From Furcasterigmium furcatum (lineage: Eukaryota; Ascomycota; Sordariomycetes; Glomerellales; Plectosphaerellaceae), in assembly GCA_001599815.1 (NCBI GenBank), contig BCIA01000001.1, positions 1-64,000 on the forward strand: DNA of 64,000 bases, read 5' to 3'. A program made the translations under genes and the position numbers. The first letter of the stretch is position 1; each line of letters begins with the position of its first letter. This document shows, piece after piece, positions 54,201-64,000 of this stretch. Under the pieces are notes generated by a model. It made no database searches, had not been told where the DNA came from, and saw only the letters and a program-made list of their open reading frames with translations.

Positions 54201-54698
54201 GACGGCGCGAGCTCCCCTTGGGGCGAGAGGCCCAATCTCCTGGGACCTCACGGGCACGCTCGCAAGAGCTCGGCGTTCTCAGTGCGTAGCCGGGAGTTTG
54301 ACTCGTCCGAGGCCGGCAGCGCCGCTGGCTCCCCGACCCTGACTATGTCAATACCGGCTCTCACCTCGCCTCCACCGCCGGTCCCTCCCCTGAACCCCGT
54401 CAGCCCCCTGACCGTCTCGGCCTCGGGTCTCTATCCTGCGTCAACGGTCGAGGCCGATGCGCAGTCAAGCATAGGCTGGGTCAGGAGCCCAGATACGATG
54501 GCGCATCCAAATCTAGTCACGAGCCCAGCATCCTCCAGACGACCGGGGGGGCACAAACACAAGAGCTCTGCCGACAGCATCTCGTACATACAGGAGGAAG
54601 ACAGCGGCGAGACGCGCTGGGTCATGGAGAGGCGGTACACGGCCGACACAGGCGAGATCGAGGTGGAGCGGGAGATCCTGCAGCAGGGGCGGATCTGA
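51204..54698 (+). CDS. Large disordered Pro/Ser-rich conserved fungal protein
   Basis: A single exon encodes 1164 aa with no signal peptide or membrane segment. It is rich in Pro, Ser, Asp and Gln, with a short poly-Gln tract at about 51582-51602 and an acidic block at about 470-540 (FDDFDDDGFDYDAMMEDDGF). More ordered patches are GFMGGVALQKYRREQQLL near residue 108, LPFLKNPMSTLLMRRKTSQN near 229, DFSAPRKRKP, and a conserved-looking C-terminus (SISYIQEEDSGETRWVMERR, then YTADTGEIEVERE). Similar proteins in other ascomycetes are sometimes labelled cell wall proline-rich protein, but nothing here indicates secretion. Many Ser-Pro and RRxS-like sites suggest regulation by phosphorylation. Function unknown. 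Confidence 0.75.
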   Translation: MLSHLRFHRRGPSNPSSPNPDQPTSPWDHSPSQPQPPFAQDVASNPDSRPQSANSSLQPPTLPPITRVTSADSQPTFDLPGFDVPMSQESQPPRQQARSPYTEGSGFMGGVALQKYRREQQLLQEKQQQQQQQTGGTPTSLQPAPTESQFTRPSPELLSAQSRPALSPVGMTTTRPSPSFTSPTDLSNASLPPQQPPKTGRRPPGTRLMTEPAPVVVHPIEPPKGRKGLPFLKNPMSTLLMRRKTSQNAPDIAPLPLQNPEEPSYDPRIRGTRVHDFSAPRKRKPVPSPLPEQDEGRADLAKTTSRDTLDPGHRSRSNASDSGQSGSFGTASQLLPRKASGQSILDRKPLPGQPPSVPPKDEAAEDVQTLGSEGSKTTGISLEDTPRGTMSATLSTKTYRSGKMSLSGSIASRDVLSSVPRHMKSTSSRFSFDMVGAAKQEKLLEERHRQREMERKTSSPEPDPNRDSRFDDFDDDGFDYDAMMEDDGFEERIPGVNADYDEEESIPGAGYDDDYEEEIPMNSMDYDEDIIEDSPASVKGLRLSRGAESTKDPDDDQNNFAGFVFQRSNPVSELTTPRSAGLLVTPRDADGKVIGFATSGDTPEIPAVGPQLSVPDPALQTHDEVAGLGIQGMDVNSSPPPTSQPARQDAAPQLPPLKPDDELYFDGGLLDENEFAGQGDGSTFDESLFDLDDTDRYGRPIPGAFAAAQAARAAAQEESKRASDTTSRLSGHSEVSQSTAHTSFSGGPQLFPSAIGTKRESEVLSDSQNVPTTPELDTMAAYQAALAAAAHRAAADGKFRRNSSPPPSELISPPAAGGSDDGLAGYEDDDSFGYADMNDYDLDDDAIIAEANADALASDSDGWYGTEFGFYSSPAPQRHSRDNSNGSDKTFEYSNGGFFGPSGVSRTKSGRVVSREPNLTPITERSEYSNRNSIMSLAVPPIGSGASSLASPGLAQLAMMSDDDNMSLSALMRLRSRAWGGSQISLSSSREGSPRSERGDGASSPWGERPNLLGPHGHARKSSAFSVRSREFDSSEAGSAAGSPTLTMSIPALTSPPPPVPPLNPVSPLTVSASGLYPASTVEADAQSSIGWVRSPDTMAHPNLVTSPASSRRPGGHKHKSSADSISYIQEEDSGETRWVMERRYTADTGEIEVEREILQQGRI

Positions 54699-54909
54699 AA
54701 AACAGATGGGGTGAATGGAGAGACTAATAATGATGGCTTGGATGCGCCGCGATTGAACAAGGAGTTTTGGATACCGGAGAGCGCATGTCTAGACCGCGGC
54801 CCAAGCTGCATGACGGAGTTGGACAGCCACAAAAAGCGATATATATCCACGAGGACCGCTCGCGTGCGGCACGTATTAATGACGAACGACGTTGGTATTT
54901 CTATCCCCT

Positions 54910-56328
54910 TTACTTCTTCCTCTTGAGCCTCATCTTGAGAATTTCGACGAACCGTTTCGCCTGGAACGTACGGATGTCGTCCCAGCCCTTGTAGTACTCC
55001 TGCAGCCCCGCGCCCTTCTCGGCGACCCGAAGCGCGCCTTTCAAGTCGCCCATCTCGCCGTGCACCCGCGAGATGATGCCGTACAGGTCGCCGCGCTGGG
55101 CGTCGAGACCCTCCTCGTCGAGCAGCTCCTCGAGCTCGTCGCTGAGGTCCTTCACGAGCTGCAGGGTGCGCACCTGGGGCATGGAGAGCTCCTCGAGGAT
55201 GCGGTCGATCTGGCGGCGGTGCGAGTCGGACCTGTGCTGGGCGGTCTGGTCCTCGCACAGTGGGCACTTGCATTGGAAACCCCAGGTGCCCATGATGAGG
55301 TCGGCGCGGTCGTCGGCGAGGATGTTGAGGGGGGCATCTGGTGGTTGTCAGCGCGTCACTTGCAGAAAAGGAAGCATACGTACAGCTCAGCGTAATCTCC
55401 TCGCCCGGCTTGATATCCTGGTAGGCGATGACCTCCATCTGTAGGCGCGAGTTGGACCAGCGGGTGACGGCGCTGCGCATGTCAGTACGGGTGACGGCTG
55501 ATGAAGGCCGTCGACTCACTTTGGCTTGCAGGCATGGTTAATTCTCTGCGAGACGTCAGCTTCTGGGTTGTACTGTCAGGCCTCGTCACTCACAGCCACC
55601 TCCTTGAACACGCCGTGGTGCTCCGCCCCGTTGAACCGCACGCGGAACGCGTTCGTCCTGAACACGTCGTCCAGGCGCTGGCCGCCCATGTTCCTCGCAA
55701 GGTCGAGTATCTTCATCTGCTCCTCCTTGGGCAGCTTGACGAACGCCCTCTCAGCGATGATGGTCGCCTCATCCTTGTCGAGCGACTCCGGCCGGTCAAC
55801 GAGTTTCAGCATGGCGGCCGAATCGCGCATGAAGATGGTCCCCTTCGGGATGGTGGTGTTGGCCACGACGCCGAGGCCCTTGTCATCCAGGTAGACGATC
55901 TTGTACGGGGGGAACTCCGGGAGAGGCACTGGCGGTGGCATGCGCGACCACTGCGGGCTCCTGTCGTCGAGGATGTGGCCGAGGTCCGCGGCGATGTGCG
56001 CCATGGTCATGACGATCAGGCCCTGGTTACCGCGGAGGTCGTCCCGCGTGAAGGCGCAGAACTGATGTCTCAATTTCTGGTTACGCGTCGAGGGGGCGCA
56101 CTCCCAGGCGTGCGTCCACGGGTAGTACGAGGAGACCGTGTTGACGTCGAGGAGGTCCGCTGCAGCCCTGCAGCTGGTGTCGCGCTCGCTCGGCCGCAGC
56201 GGCCCCGCGGGGTTGTGTGTGCATATCCGGGGAACAAGGCTGGAGGCCGTGGTGTTGGCTGCCGCGTCTATCGTGGCGGCCGCCAGCAGGGTGGCGAAGA
56301 GAGCTTTCAGAGCCAATGTCGGTGCCAT
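54910..56328 (-). CDS. SET-domain protein with an N-terminal signal peptide
   Basis: Exons 56328-55594, 55545-55520, 55472-55384 and 55337-54910 (introns 48, 47 and 46 bp, all in phase) give 425 aa. The SET core has GLGVVANTTIPKGTIFM, then FRTNAFRVRFN, then EVARINHACKPNAVTRWSNS (the NHxCxPN cofactor-binding motif, assembled from two exon joins), then DIKPGEEITLSYA, followed by a post-SET-like GFQCKCPLCED. These are the marks of SET lysine methyltransferases of the SMYD/SET5 type. Unusually, the protein begins with a clear signal peptide (MAPTLALKALFATLLAAATI) and has sequons, so it may enter the secretory pathway. The C-terminal 130 residues are helical and charged. A start downstream of the leader is possible but not supported. 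Confidence 0.82.
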
Positions 56329-56680
56329 CTTGAGCGGTGCCGTGCGATTGAGGGGGGCTTGCCGGCCATTGCGACTGGAGCTACCCACAGCTCTTTTAAA
56401 GCCCACGAGACCGGACTTGACACGGTATGCTGGAAGACGCGCATGATCAGATTTCGGGGATCGGTTTCAATTAGCCGGATGGAGATCCGTCATCCTGATG
56501 CCCGATTGAGCGAGTTGTGGTGGTGCAGGTCCAGGTACGGAGGCTCAAATACCGAGTTTGCCAAGTTTGGCGGCTTGGCTGACTCCGGCGTCCGATGTAT
56601 ATCTGGCACTTCCCCGTGCGGGACCAGTTGGAGAATTCTCGGCGTCGAAAACGACAGGTTTGGTGATTGGGGTTTCTGAT
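56329..56680. other. Short intergenic
   Basis: About 350 bp between the SET gene promoter and the 3' end of the MutY gene. No feature was seen. Confidence 0.5.
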
Positions 56681-58456
56681 TCAACATGTCGCGTCCTTGA
56701 CCAGAGCCCAGCACTTGCGCATCCCGGTGCCCATCGATTCGTCGTCAACATCGCTCATGGCCGCCCAGCGCCGCGCGGCGGATGGTTTGGGGAGCGAGCA
56801 AACATCGTCCAACACGAAGAGATGGACATGCATTGTGAGCTTGAGGTGAGAGAAGAGCCACGGGACGCTGCCGAGCTCGCCGACGTGCCTTGCCTTCGCT
56901 CTGAGGGAGGAGACGAGGTCCGTGACGTGGGCTTTGGCAAGCTTCCCGCGAGTCGCAGGCTTCGCATCCGCCGCCTCGGACAAGATCAGGCTTGGGAACT
57001 CCCACAGGCCTGCCAGGAGGCCCTTTTCTGGGCGCCGGTGGATGAGCAAGAAGTCCCCGTGCTTAATCGCGCAGACGATGGTTTCTTCCTCTCGAACGGC
57101 TTTTTTGACGACCTTGAGGGGGAATCTCTTGGCGTAATTGGCGATGACTTCCACGTCTTCAGCTGAGGGTCCATCCGGAGGTGCGTCTGTTTGTCTTATG
57201 AATCGAAAGGCAGCCAAGGTAGCTTGCTTGCTGCGTGCAACTTTCTTGGGTTGGTCATCGGCAGTTGTCGGCTCGCCTGCCTCCTCAAGGGGGTGGCAGA
57301 GGGCGCAACTATCCTCAATGTCATCAAGTCTCGCCTTGGACTTTGTGGTGGCCATGACGTTGCCCTCGGCATACGCACGACAGGTGGTTGTGATCGGACA
57401 TTGGGCGCAGTTCGGCTTCGGTGTGCAGACGGTGCTTCCCAGTTCCATCAAGGCTTGGCCCCATCTGCCCGGCCTGTCGCTCACGGGAGGCACCGCGTCC
57501 GTCACCGGACCGTCTTCCAGCGCATCCTCTGCCACGGCCTTGACGAGAGCATCGGCGGCCGCCCACAAGAGGTCGATGACGGGCTTCTCTGATTTGACGT
57601 TGCCCAGAACCCCGAGCTGCCGGCTGAGGACTCGCAAAACATTTCCATCGACCATCGGTGCCGCCTGTCCAAAGACAATGGCCGAGATGGCGCCCGCTGT
57701 GTAGCGACCAACTCCGGGAACCTTCTTCTCCAGCTCTGCGACATTCGAAGGTAGCAGTCCATTCATTACAGGATCTGCGACGACGAGCTTGGCCGCCTCA
57801 TGAATCCGGGTGGCGCGGCTGTAGTACCCCAGTCCGCGCCAGGCCGACAACACGTCGTCGGGTGACGCGCCAGCGAGGTCCTGAATGTCGGGCCACTTGG
57901 ACATCCAGCGGTTCCAGTAGTCGATAACTACTGCGACACGGGTCTGTTGCAACATGATCTCGCTGATCCAGACCTCGTAGGCGCGGCGCTCGAGGGCCTG
58001 GCGGAGCGCCGATGGATCGGTCTTAGCCGGGTCGATCCAGGCCTTGCGCCAGGGCATTCTCCGGGTCTCGCTGACCGAGTCGAACCACTTCAAGAGGGCA
58101 TACCGCGAGGTTTTGGACGCAGACCCTGACAGCAGTAGGGGACGGTGGTATGTAATCGCGTGCGGTCGATGGGGTGGGTGTGCAGGTTCTGCGGATGCAG
58201 GAATGGAGGTGCTGAAGAATGATGCGTCGAGAGGTGATCCGGCCTTCTTCTTGGGGCCGTCCCTCCGCTGACGCTTGGCGGGAGGTTCTACCGGTAGACT
58301 CTCATCCTCGTCGTCAGGCTCATGCTCGCTGGCGGACGCGTCTCTCGATGCCCTTGATCTTCGCGACCTGGGAGTTGTCTTGGTCGTCGGCTCCGGGTCG
58401 TCACTCAATTGGGCTGCGAACTTCCCTCTCGCAGCTATGGATGATTGTCGCCTCAT
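56681..58456 (-). CDS. MutY-type A/G-specific adenine DNA glycosylase
   Basis: A single exon encodes 591 aa from the ATG at 58456 (MRRQSSIAARGKF); the frame upstream lacks another ATG. The protein removes adenine mispaired with 8-oxoguanine in base-excision repair. Landmarks in order: a basic, Ser-rich N-terminal extension with likely nuclear signals (PPAKRQRRDGPKKK); the glycosylase core with YEVWISEIMLQQTRVAVV; the helix-hairpin-helix VPGVGRYTAGAI; the catalytic Asp in MVDGNVLRVLSRQLG; an iron-sulfur ligand set C-x5-C-x2-C-x5-C (VCTPKPNCAQCPITTTC); a linker; and a NUDIX-like C-terminal domain for 8-oxoG recognition (FLLIHRRPEKGLLAGLWEFP). It appears intact and is a single-copy housekeeping gene. 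Confidence 0.93.
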   Translation of the reverse strand: MRRQSSIAARGKFAAQLSDDPEPTTKTTPRSRRSRASRDASASEHEPDDEDESLPVEPPAKRQRRDGPKKKAGSPLDASFFSTSIPASAEPAHPPHRPHAITYHRPLLLSGSASKTSRYALLKWFDSVSETRRMPWRKAWIDPAKTDPSALRQALERRAYEVWISEIMLQQTRVAVVIDYWNRWMSKWPDIQDLAGASPDDVLSAWRGLGYYSRATRIHEAAKLVVADPVMNGLLPSNVAELEKKVPGVGRYTAGAISAIVFGQAAPMVDGNVLRVLSRQLGVLGNVKSEKPVIDLLWAAADALVKAVAEDALEDGPVTDAVPPVSDRPGRWGQALMELGSTVCTPKPNCAQCPITTTCRAYAEGNVMATTKSKARLDDIEDSCALCHPLEEAGEPTTADDQPKKVARSKQATLAAFRFIRQTDAPPDGPSAEDVEVIANYAKRFPLKVVKKAVREEETIVCAIKHGDFLLIHRRPEKGLLAGLWEFPSLILSEAADAKPATRGKLAKAHVTDLVSSLRAKARHVGELGSVPWLFSHLKLTMHVHLFVLDDVCSLPKPSAARRWAAMSDVDDESMGTGMRKCWALVKDATC

Positions 58457-58733
58457 GGTGATGACGCGCAAAAGGCTGCAAGTCTGATGGTGATGCCCGA
58501 TTTCAAGCTGGTGATGCGTCAGTGTATGGGCGGGCCGTCACGCGTTTGAGCCCGCCGCGCGTGCACGGGCCTCCACCAGTAGCTGCCCGTACCTAGTCCG
58601 GGGTAGGCCCAGGCAGGTTGCCCCTGCCTTGCGCACAGTGGAGGGGCCACTAAACCACAGCGGGAGGTCGGGCAGGATCTTTTCGGCGCACGCATGCCTC
58701 GATTTGCTATCCACGGATCTCATCTAGACGACA

Positions 58734-59437
58734 TCACTCCTTCCAGCCGTCGCCGACACATGTCATCCAGTTGACGGCCACCAGCTTCAGACCGTGCTTC
58801 TCGGCGAACTCGGCGGGCTTCCACGATCGCCTTTGCACAAACTCCTCCCCGCCGACGTCCTCCTTTTTGAGATCGAGGTGCTCGGGCTCGCGGTAGAGCA
58901 GGAAAAGATAGCGATGGGGCCCAGATCTATCGACCGTCAGTCAGCATGCATCGCTCGAATCAATCCACGCTGGAAGCACTCACTCGTCCTTGGGGCCGGG
59001 TCCCAGGTACTCCGTCAGCGCCGGCTTCGTCTGCGCAACCACCGTGCTGCCCTCGCTCAGTGGCTGGAGCCCCGGCAGCACCCAATGTCTCCAGAAGGCG
59101 AACTGAGGGTTGTCGGGCGTCGGCGCATCGGGGTCTGTCAGGATGAGCAGGTACGAAGCGCTCGTGGATGCGTCCGCCTGCGACGCAGTTAGCCGGCCGT
59201 CGCCGGATTCCATATCCTCCTCCAACGCACCTCCGCCTGGAAAGCAACATCAGGCTTCACCTGGCACTCGCCCTTCCTGAACCAATTGCCCAGCTCCAGA
59301 GCCTTGCCCGAGAAGGCCACGCCGAGCTGCGTCGTTGGTTGGAAATCCTCCGGGATGATGCTCACGGCCGAACCGGGCGACAGGTTGGCCTTGGCCAGCG
59401 TGGCCTTAAGCGATTCTGCGTGGCTTGCGAGAGACAT
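58734..59437 (-). pseudogene. PEBP-family protein (phosphatidylethanolamine-binding-like) with apparent 1-base frameshift
   Basis: The start at 59437 gives MSLASHAESLKATL, then LGVAFSGKALELGN. The frame must then slip by one base near 59225-59230 (after CQVKPDVAFQAE) to continue with the ligand-pocket signature YLLILTDPDAPTPDNPQF and FWRHWVLPG. A normal 57-bp intron (58983-58927) joins to GPHRYLFLLYREPEHLDL and the C-terminal NWMTCVGDGWKE. These are the classic DPDxP and GxHR motifs of PEBP/Tfs1/Ylp-type proteins, which bind lipids or inhibit carboxypeptidase Y. No intron long enough to repair the slip exists. Everything else is intact, so a sequence error is as likely as a true mutation. Confidence 0.75.
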
Positions 59438-61656
59438 TGCGAACGGCGACAGCGATCAATGGTCTTTGTTTTCCAGGGAAAACGCAGCCGTCCATGGGGA
59501 ATCCCCGCGGTTCATATAAGCTTCTTTTGAAGCTCCCCGCCACTGCCCCGCGCAGCGACGTCAACCCCAACCAAACCCGGAGCGCCCAGGCGTCGCCGTC
59601 GACCTGACTGGTGGAAAATCGCGACTGGTCGCCGCAGTCAAGCCCCTAAACACCATTGCCAAGCTCGCAAACAGCGAAAACGTGCTGTTGATCATGCACG
59701 CGCGGATAAACAACCTTTGATTCCGCCCACGTCCGCCCATTGCACTGCCACGCCGACTGCACCTCGGGCCACGAGCACCGGGCGCCGGCTCCAGCTGTAT
59801 TCGCGACATGCTCCGGCAGGGCAGGTGGAATAAGCTTTCGACGCCTGGGGCTCCGCGGGGCTGCCACGATGGGCTTCGCGCTTCATCAATGCCTTGATTC
59901 CAGAGTCGACATGAGCCAAACGCTTCGTGCACAACCTCCAAGTCCTTTGGTAGCCGCGTGAAGCATCGGCTCAGCTCCGACATACGCCGTACGATGCAGC
60001 GCAGCCCGCAGAACAGCCGTAGCCGAAGCAACGTCAATCTTCTTGGGTATGATGCCAACACCCACACGCGAAGTCATTCGTGGGCGAGCTGTGCGGGCGA
60101 GGCGTGCATCATATAGACGCGACGTTCGCCTGCCCGCCCGTCAAGAAAGAGACCCACCAAACCAGTCTCGTATCGGCCTCGCCAGCAGCATCGCGACCGA
60201 ATCCTGCCATCATCGACTTCTCCGACCAACCCAGCCAACCCCCACTGCGAGAATCGCCCCCACGCCCACGACACTGGAGCCTCTCGATGATAAAGCGAAC
60301 GAACGCTGTGGGGCAGCATGGTGGAGAATAGGCCCCATCAGGATGTCTCCCACTTGGGATGCTATCAAACATCGACGACGCCTCCCACCCGACTTCGTTT
60401 TCCCGCCATGAAGAAGCATGAGAAGGCTCGGCCTCGGGGCTGGTGTTCTCTGCTTGCTGCGACACAGCGAATACGCCACCTCGCCGCTGTCAGCGCCCCC
60501 CTTTCATGTCCCAGCTCCATGTGGCCTCCACCTGCGGCCTTTCCTGCAAAGCACCGTTGAGATGACCAGCACACTCCGGCCAGCCCATCGTCAGCTTGCT
60601 GCGCCTTCGCCGGCTGGTTTCAACACGACCCTCTCCCTCGTTCATCTCCGAGGTCAAAGGTGGAAGGATCCGGAGTTACGAGGTCCAACCGGCAATACGA
60701 AGGTGCATCGGAGGACCGATGTGGTCCACGGCGGCCAGACTCTACCAACGGGTTGCAGCAGCAGTATATCGCGAGAATAAGTGCGCTGCAAAGAGGGTCC
60801 GCGTCTCGGTGACCAGCGGCCTGGAGCACGATGCGGCTCGCTGAATGGACGGAAGTTCGCCGAACGGGGCAATCCCGCGAGTCAACCGCACTCGGTGAAA
60901 TGCCGAGACTTGAGGCTCTTCCAGCAAACAGGAGGCGTCTTCCAGTCTACGGAGCCGACTTAACCGGTCGAGACTGATAAAATCCACGACGTTAGGTAAC
61001 ATTGAGCCATGCTACGACGGGCCGCCTCCGCGGAACCAACGCACCAGGCCTGTTTCAGACAAGCCGAGGGCAAGGAAGATCTCCAAAACGCGGACTAGAA
61101 GTCCGTTGGAGGGCACATTCGGCCAGGTGCCGGTGCCAAAAGCGGGCCAGCGAGTGCCGTTCCATCCGAGAAAATCGGGCCTTGGCGGGGATCCTCCCCG
61201 GCTTGGCATAGCTCCGGACCTGATACCGGGGATCAACACCAAAAACCTGTGCTTATTACTTCTCCGACTCGCGCTTGTTTAAGCATGATATCTAACGCGG
61301 AGTCGAACGTGGGCCTTCGAGGCACTCCGCGGGGATCCTCTAGCCAATACGGTCGCGCCCGAAAACAATCCGGGTCAGATCCCCAAACTTTCTCACGCCA
61401 CCAGCAGGAGGAGGCTTGCGGTGCCTGGCTACCATGGAGCGAGGGGTGCGGCGAAGTCCCCGTCACGGACCCCCAAACTATCGTGAGGTTGTCTCCACGG
61501 GGTCGCCGCAGTCCCCCGCGCTTGGTTCAAGCAGGCGGGGTTCCCTTCGATCGTCGGTCCTTAAAGAGGGCCGCCCCCAGCGGGAGATATTGCTTCTGAA
61601 TCATTCACATCTCAGTTTCTCCTTCTTTCACTTATTCTCGCCCAATTGTCTTCAAG
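59438..61656. other. Long intergenic stretch, no gene recognised
   Basis: About 2.2 kb of GC-rich sequence upstream of both the PEBP gene (-) and the MFS transporter (+). Many short frames overlap on all six readings, none with motifs or splice structure. The last 80 bp are pyrimidine-rich before the ATG. No tRNA-like element was convincing. Confidence 0.5.
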
Positions 61657-63430
61657 ATGGCCGGAGGCGTTAAGAAACCCGTCAACATCTTCCGCTTGGG
61701 CGACCTCGGTGAGCCCGAGGGCGTCTTCAACTGGCGTCTGTGGTTCGCCGTCGTCTCCTTTGGCCTGCTCGGCGCTGCCCGTGGCGTTGACGAGGGCCTC
61801 ATCTCAGGTGCTTTCAAGTCGAAGGACTTCCAGAACTACATCAACTACGAGCAGTACAGCACGGTCGAGCAGACCAACATCAAGGCCAATGTCTCCGCGA
61901 TGGTGCAGATCGGCTCCGTTGGAGGAGCGCTCTTGTGAGTACTGGCCAAGGAGCTTTCGGACACTCAGCTGACATGTGCGCCAGTGCCTTCCTCATTTGT
62001 GACAGAATCGGCCGCATCTGGGCCACCCGACAGCTCTGCCTCGTCTGGATCGTCGGCATCGTCATCTTCATGGCCAACAATGGCAGCCTTGGCGCCGTCT
62101 ACGCGGGCCGCTTCATCGCCGGCCTCGGCGTCGGCCAGACTCCTGTTGTCGGCCCTGTCTACCTCGCCGAGATCGCGCCCGCCTCCATCCGTGGTCTCTG
62201 CACCTGCGTCTTCACCGGCTTTGTCTACCTCGGCATCGTCTTGGCGTACTTTGCCAACTACGGCACTCAGGTCAATCTCGGCGACGAGACCCACGCGAGG
62301 TGGCTGCTCCCAACCTCTCTTCACCTGATGTTCGCTGGCCTCATCTTCTGCCTCACCTTCCTGCAGTACGAGTCGCCCCGCTTCCTCATCAAGAAGGGTA
62401 ACGTCGAAAAGGCGACCCAGGTCATGGCCCGCCTCCGCAGCCTCCCTGAGGACCATGACTACGTCGTCCGCGAGATATCGGCCATCCAGATGGCCCACGA
62501 GCACGAACTCGAGGCCGTCAAGGGCACGAGCTTCTTCGGCACGGTCAAGGAACTCTTCACCATCCCGAGCAACCTGTACCGCCTATACCTTACCAGCATG
62601 GTCCAGTTCCTGTCACAGTGGTCCGGCGCCGGTTCCATCACGCTCTACGCGCCCGACCTGTTCAGCCTTCTCGGCGTCACTGGCCAGAACGAGTCGCTGC
62701 TCGTGACGGCAGTCTTCGGTATCGTCAAGCTCTGCGCAGCCCTCATCTGTGCTCTATTCCTCGTCGACGTCATCGGCCGCAAGCGCGCCCTCCTCACCGG
62801 CATCACGCTGCAGACGATCGCCATGATATATGTCGCCTCATTCCTGACTGCCATCCCCCAGCTTGGCGTCGACGAGGACTTTGTGCTGCCCGCCGCCGAC
62901 CTCGGGGCCAGCCGCGGCGCCATCGCGATGATCTATGTGTCGGGCTTTGGCTGGGCGCTGGGTTGGAATTCCAGTGAGTAACGAACCTACCTGCTGAACA
63001 GGTGCAGAATCTGACTTTCGCAGTGCAATACCTCCTCACGGCCGAACTGTTCCCCCTACGCGTCCGTGCCCTCGCCACCTCCTGGGCCATGACGCTGCAC
63101 TTTGCCAACCAATACGGAAACAGCCGCGCCGTGCCCAACATGCTGCTCCCGACGGCGCAGGGCGGTATCAGCCCAAAGGGCACCTTCTGGTCGTTCGCCG
63201 CCATCACGCTGATCGGCGGCATCTGGGTGTTCTTCTTCGTCCCCGAGACTTCGGGTCGCTCGCTTGAGAGTATGGACAGGCTGTTCGACCTCCCCTGGTA
63301 CAGGATTGGCCTCTACGGCAACAAGGATGCAGAGGAGCAGGACGCGGTGTACAACGAGAAGGAGGAGGCTGCCGCCGGCGCTCAGGGGCAGTCGCACCAC
63401 GCGGAGAAGGCCCAGAAGCCCGAGGTGTAA
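61657..63430 (+). CDS. MFS sugar/quinate-type transporter
   Basis: Exons 61657-61934, 61985-62973 and 63024-63430 (introns 50 and 50 bp, in phase) give 557 aa with 12 predicted helices. Landmarks: ARGVDEGLISG in the first helix region; CDRIGRIWATRQ (the loop 2-3 signature, shaped D-R-x-G-R); VGQTPVVGPVYLAEIAP after helix 4; YESPRFLIKKG before the central loop; DVIGRKRALL in loop 8-9; NSMQYLLTAELFPLRVRALA in helix 10, assembled across the second intron; and PETSGRSLESMDRLF at the end. The conserved helix 7 reads SQWSGAGSITLYAPDLF rather than QQLTGIN. This subgroup transports hexoses, quinate or related carbon sources. The gene is intact, in contrast to the two broken MFS genes elsewhere in the window. 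Confidence 0.9.
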
Positions 63431-64000
63431 AGACTAGGTATCCATATTACAATACATACCGTCACCTCACACTGATAAGCCTGCAGACAGGGCGAAGGCC
63501 CTGTTCTATTTTCACCGCCCTCAATAGGCAGGGCTGCCCGCGTGGCGGTCCGTGTGAGCTGCTTGGACTAGATTTGGCGAAGGCATCTGAGATGCGACCA
63601 CCCGGAAGACCCTGGCCATTCCCCAGATGCGCGAAGCTGAAGGGGGGGTACCCCCATTCTCTGGCCGAGTCGCAATGCCACCATGACAGATCTTCCTCCG
63701 CTGCGACGTAGCGTTGATAGCCGTCTCGCACCCCGGCATCGGCCGGTTCAGCTCGTGACGACGTGCTGCCCGTTGTACATACCTCGTCGTCTCTGAGGAG
63801 CTGGCCTCACGTGGCAGCCTGAACACACGATCCGTGTAAACGTCACTGATCGATCTGATACAGACCATGTTGCTTGTCCCCCGTTTGCACAGGCACACAA
63901 GCCCTCATGGGAGGCCGGGATGTCATGCACGGGGAGAGGAAACGTACAGGTACTTGCTGCATGGAAGGCTGTTTGCTTGGCAGCTCGGCTTGGAGGTAAG
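63431..64000. other. 3' flank to window end
   Basis: This is downstream of the MFS transporter. Only short overlapping frames are present, and no gene start or end is recognised before the window stops. Confidence 0.5.

Noticed and set aside
54431..55519. Minus-strand frame of 362 codons overlapping the SET gene
   Set aside because: Only its first part is a true SET exon; the remainder reads an intron and the 3' exon in the wrong frame.
55501..56679. Plus-strand frame of 392 codons
   Set aside because: Antisense of the SET gene and its promoter; no leader, domain or splice signals.
1..64000. tRNA, rRNA or CRISPR features
   Set aside because: I looked for tRNA B-box-like GGTTCGAA contexts, rRNA-like blocks and spaced direct repeats. 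The few B-box-like matches (for example near 18345 and 35433) have no partner stems, and no spaced repeats were found.

Overview
The window is the end of a chromosome of a filamentous ascomycete, most likely a Sordariomycete. It opens with about 160 bp of CCCTAA telomere repeat. Short introns of 46-81 bp have GT-AG ends and CTRAC-type branch points. The gene families are typical of plant- or host-associated fungi: LysM proteins, a killer-toxin-like GH18 chitinase, WSC proteins, Zn2Cys6 regulators and NmrA-like reductases. I cannot name the species. All exon joins given here were worked out by hand from splice signals, reading phase and family motifs.

0-15.7 kb is the subtelomere. The telomere abuts an open frame ruined almost only by TAG codons, then a 13-bp minisatellite. 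Next come a secreted three-LysM protein (-) and, divergent from it, a very large secreted protein (+, 10 exons, about 2207 aa) that joins LysM, hevein-like and GH18 chitinase modules to a C-terminal subtilisin-like domain. Two small secreted six-cysteine proteins follow; they share cysteine spacing and intron position and look like paralogues.

15.7-28.5 kb is a scarred metabolic region. A pogo/Fot1-like transposon with one nonsense codon sits between a transcription-factor relic and a monooxygenase relic. Then come an NTF2-like protein, an NmrA-like reductase and an amino-acid permease (all -), a small protein with a hydrophobic C-terminus, a frameshifted ACT-domain gene and a broken MFS sugar-transporter gene.

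28.6-45.8 kb holds surface and secreted proteins: a 1414-aa WSC protein with six PAN-like repeats, an Asp/Thr repeat protein with Kex2-like sites and a GPI-like tail, a six-hairpin glycosidase-like protein and a divergent lyase-like secreted protein, a small GFSQSGF-repeat protein, and several relics.

45.9-64 kb is more core-like. It has a monocarboxylate-type MFS gene with a nonsense codon, divergent from an intact Zn2Cys6 regulator, then a large disordered Pro/Ser-rich protein, a SET-domain protein with a signal peptide, a MutY-type adenine DNA glycosylase, a PEBP-family gene with an apparent frameshift, and an intact MFS sugar/quinate-type transporter.

The most unusual items are the chitinase-subtilase fusion, the six-cysteine paralogue pair, and the repeated pattern of C-to-T nonsense changes at CpA sites from the telomere inward.
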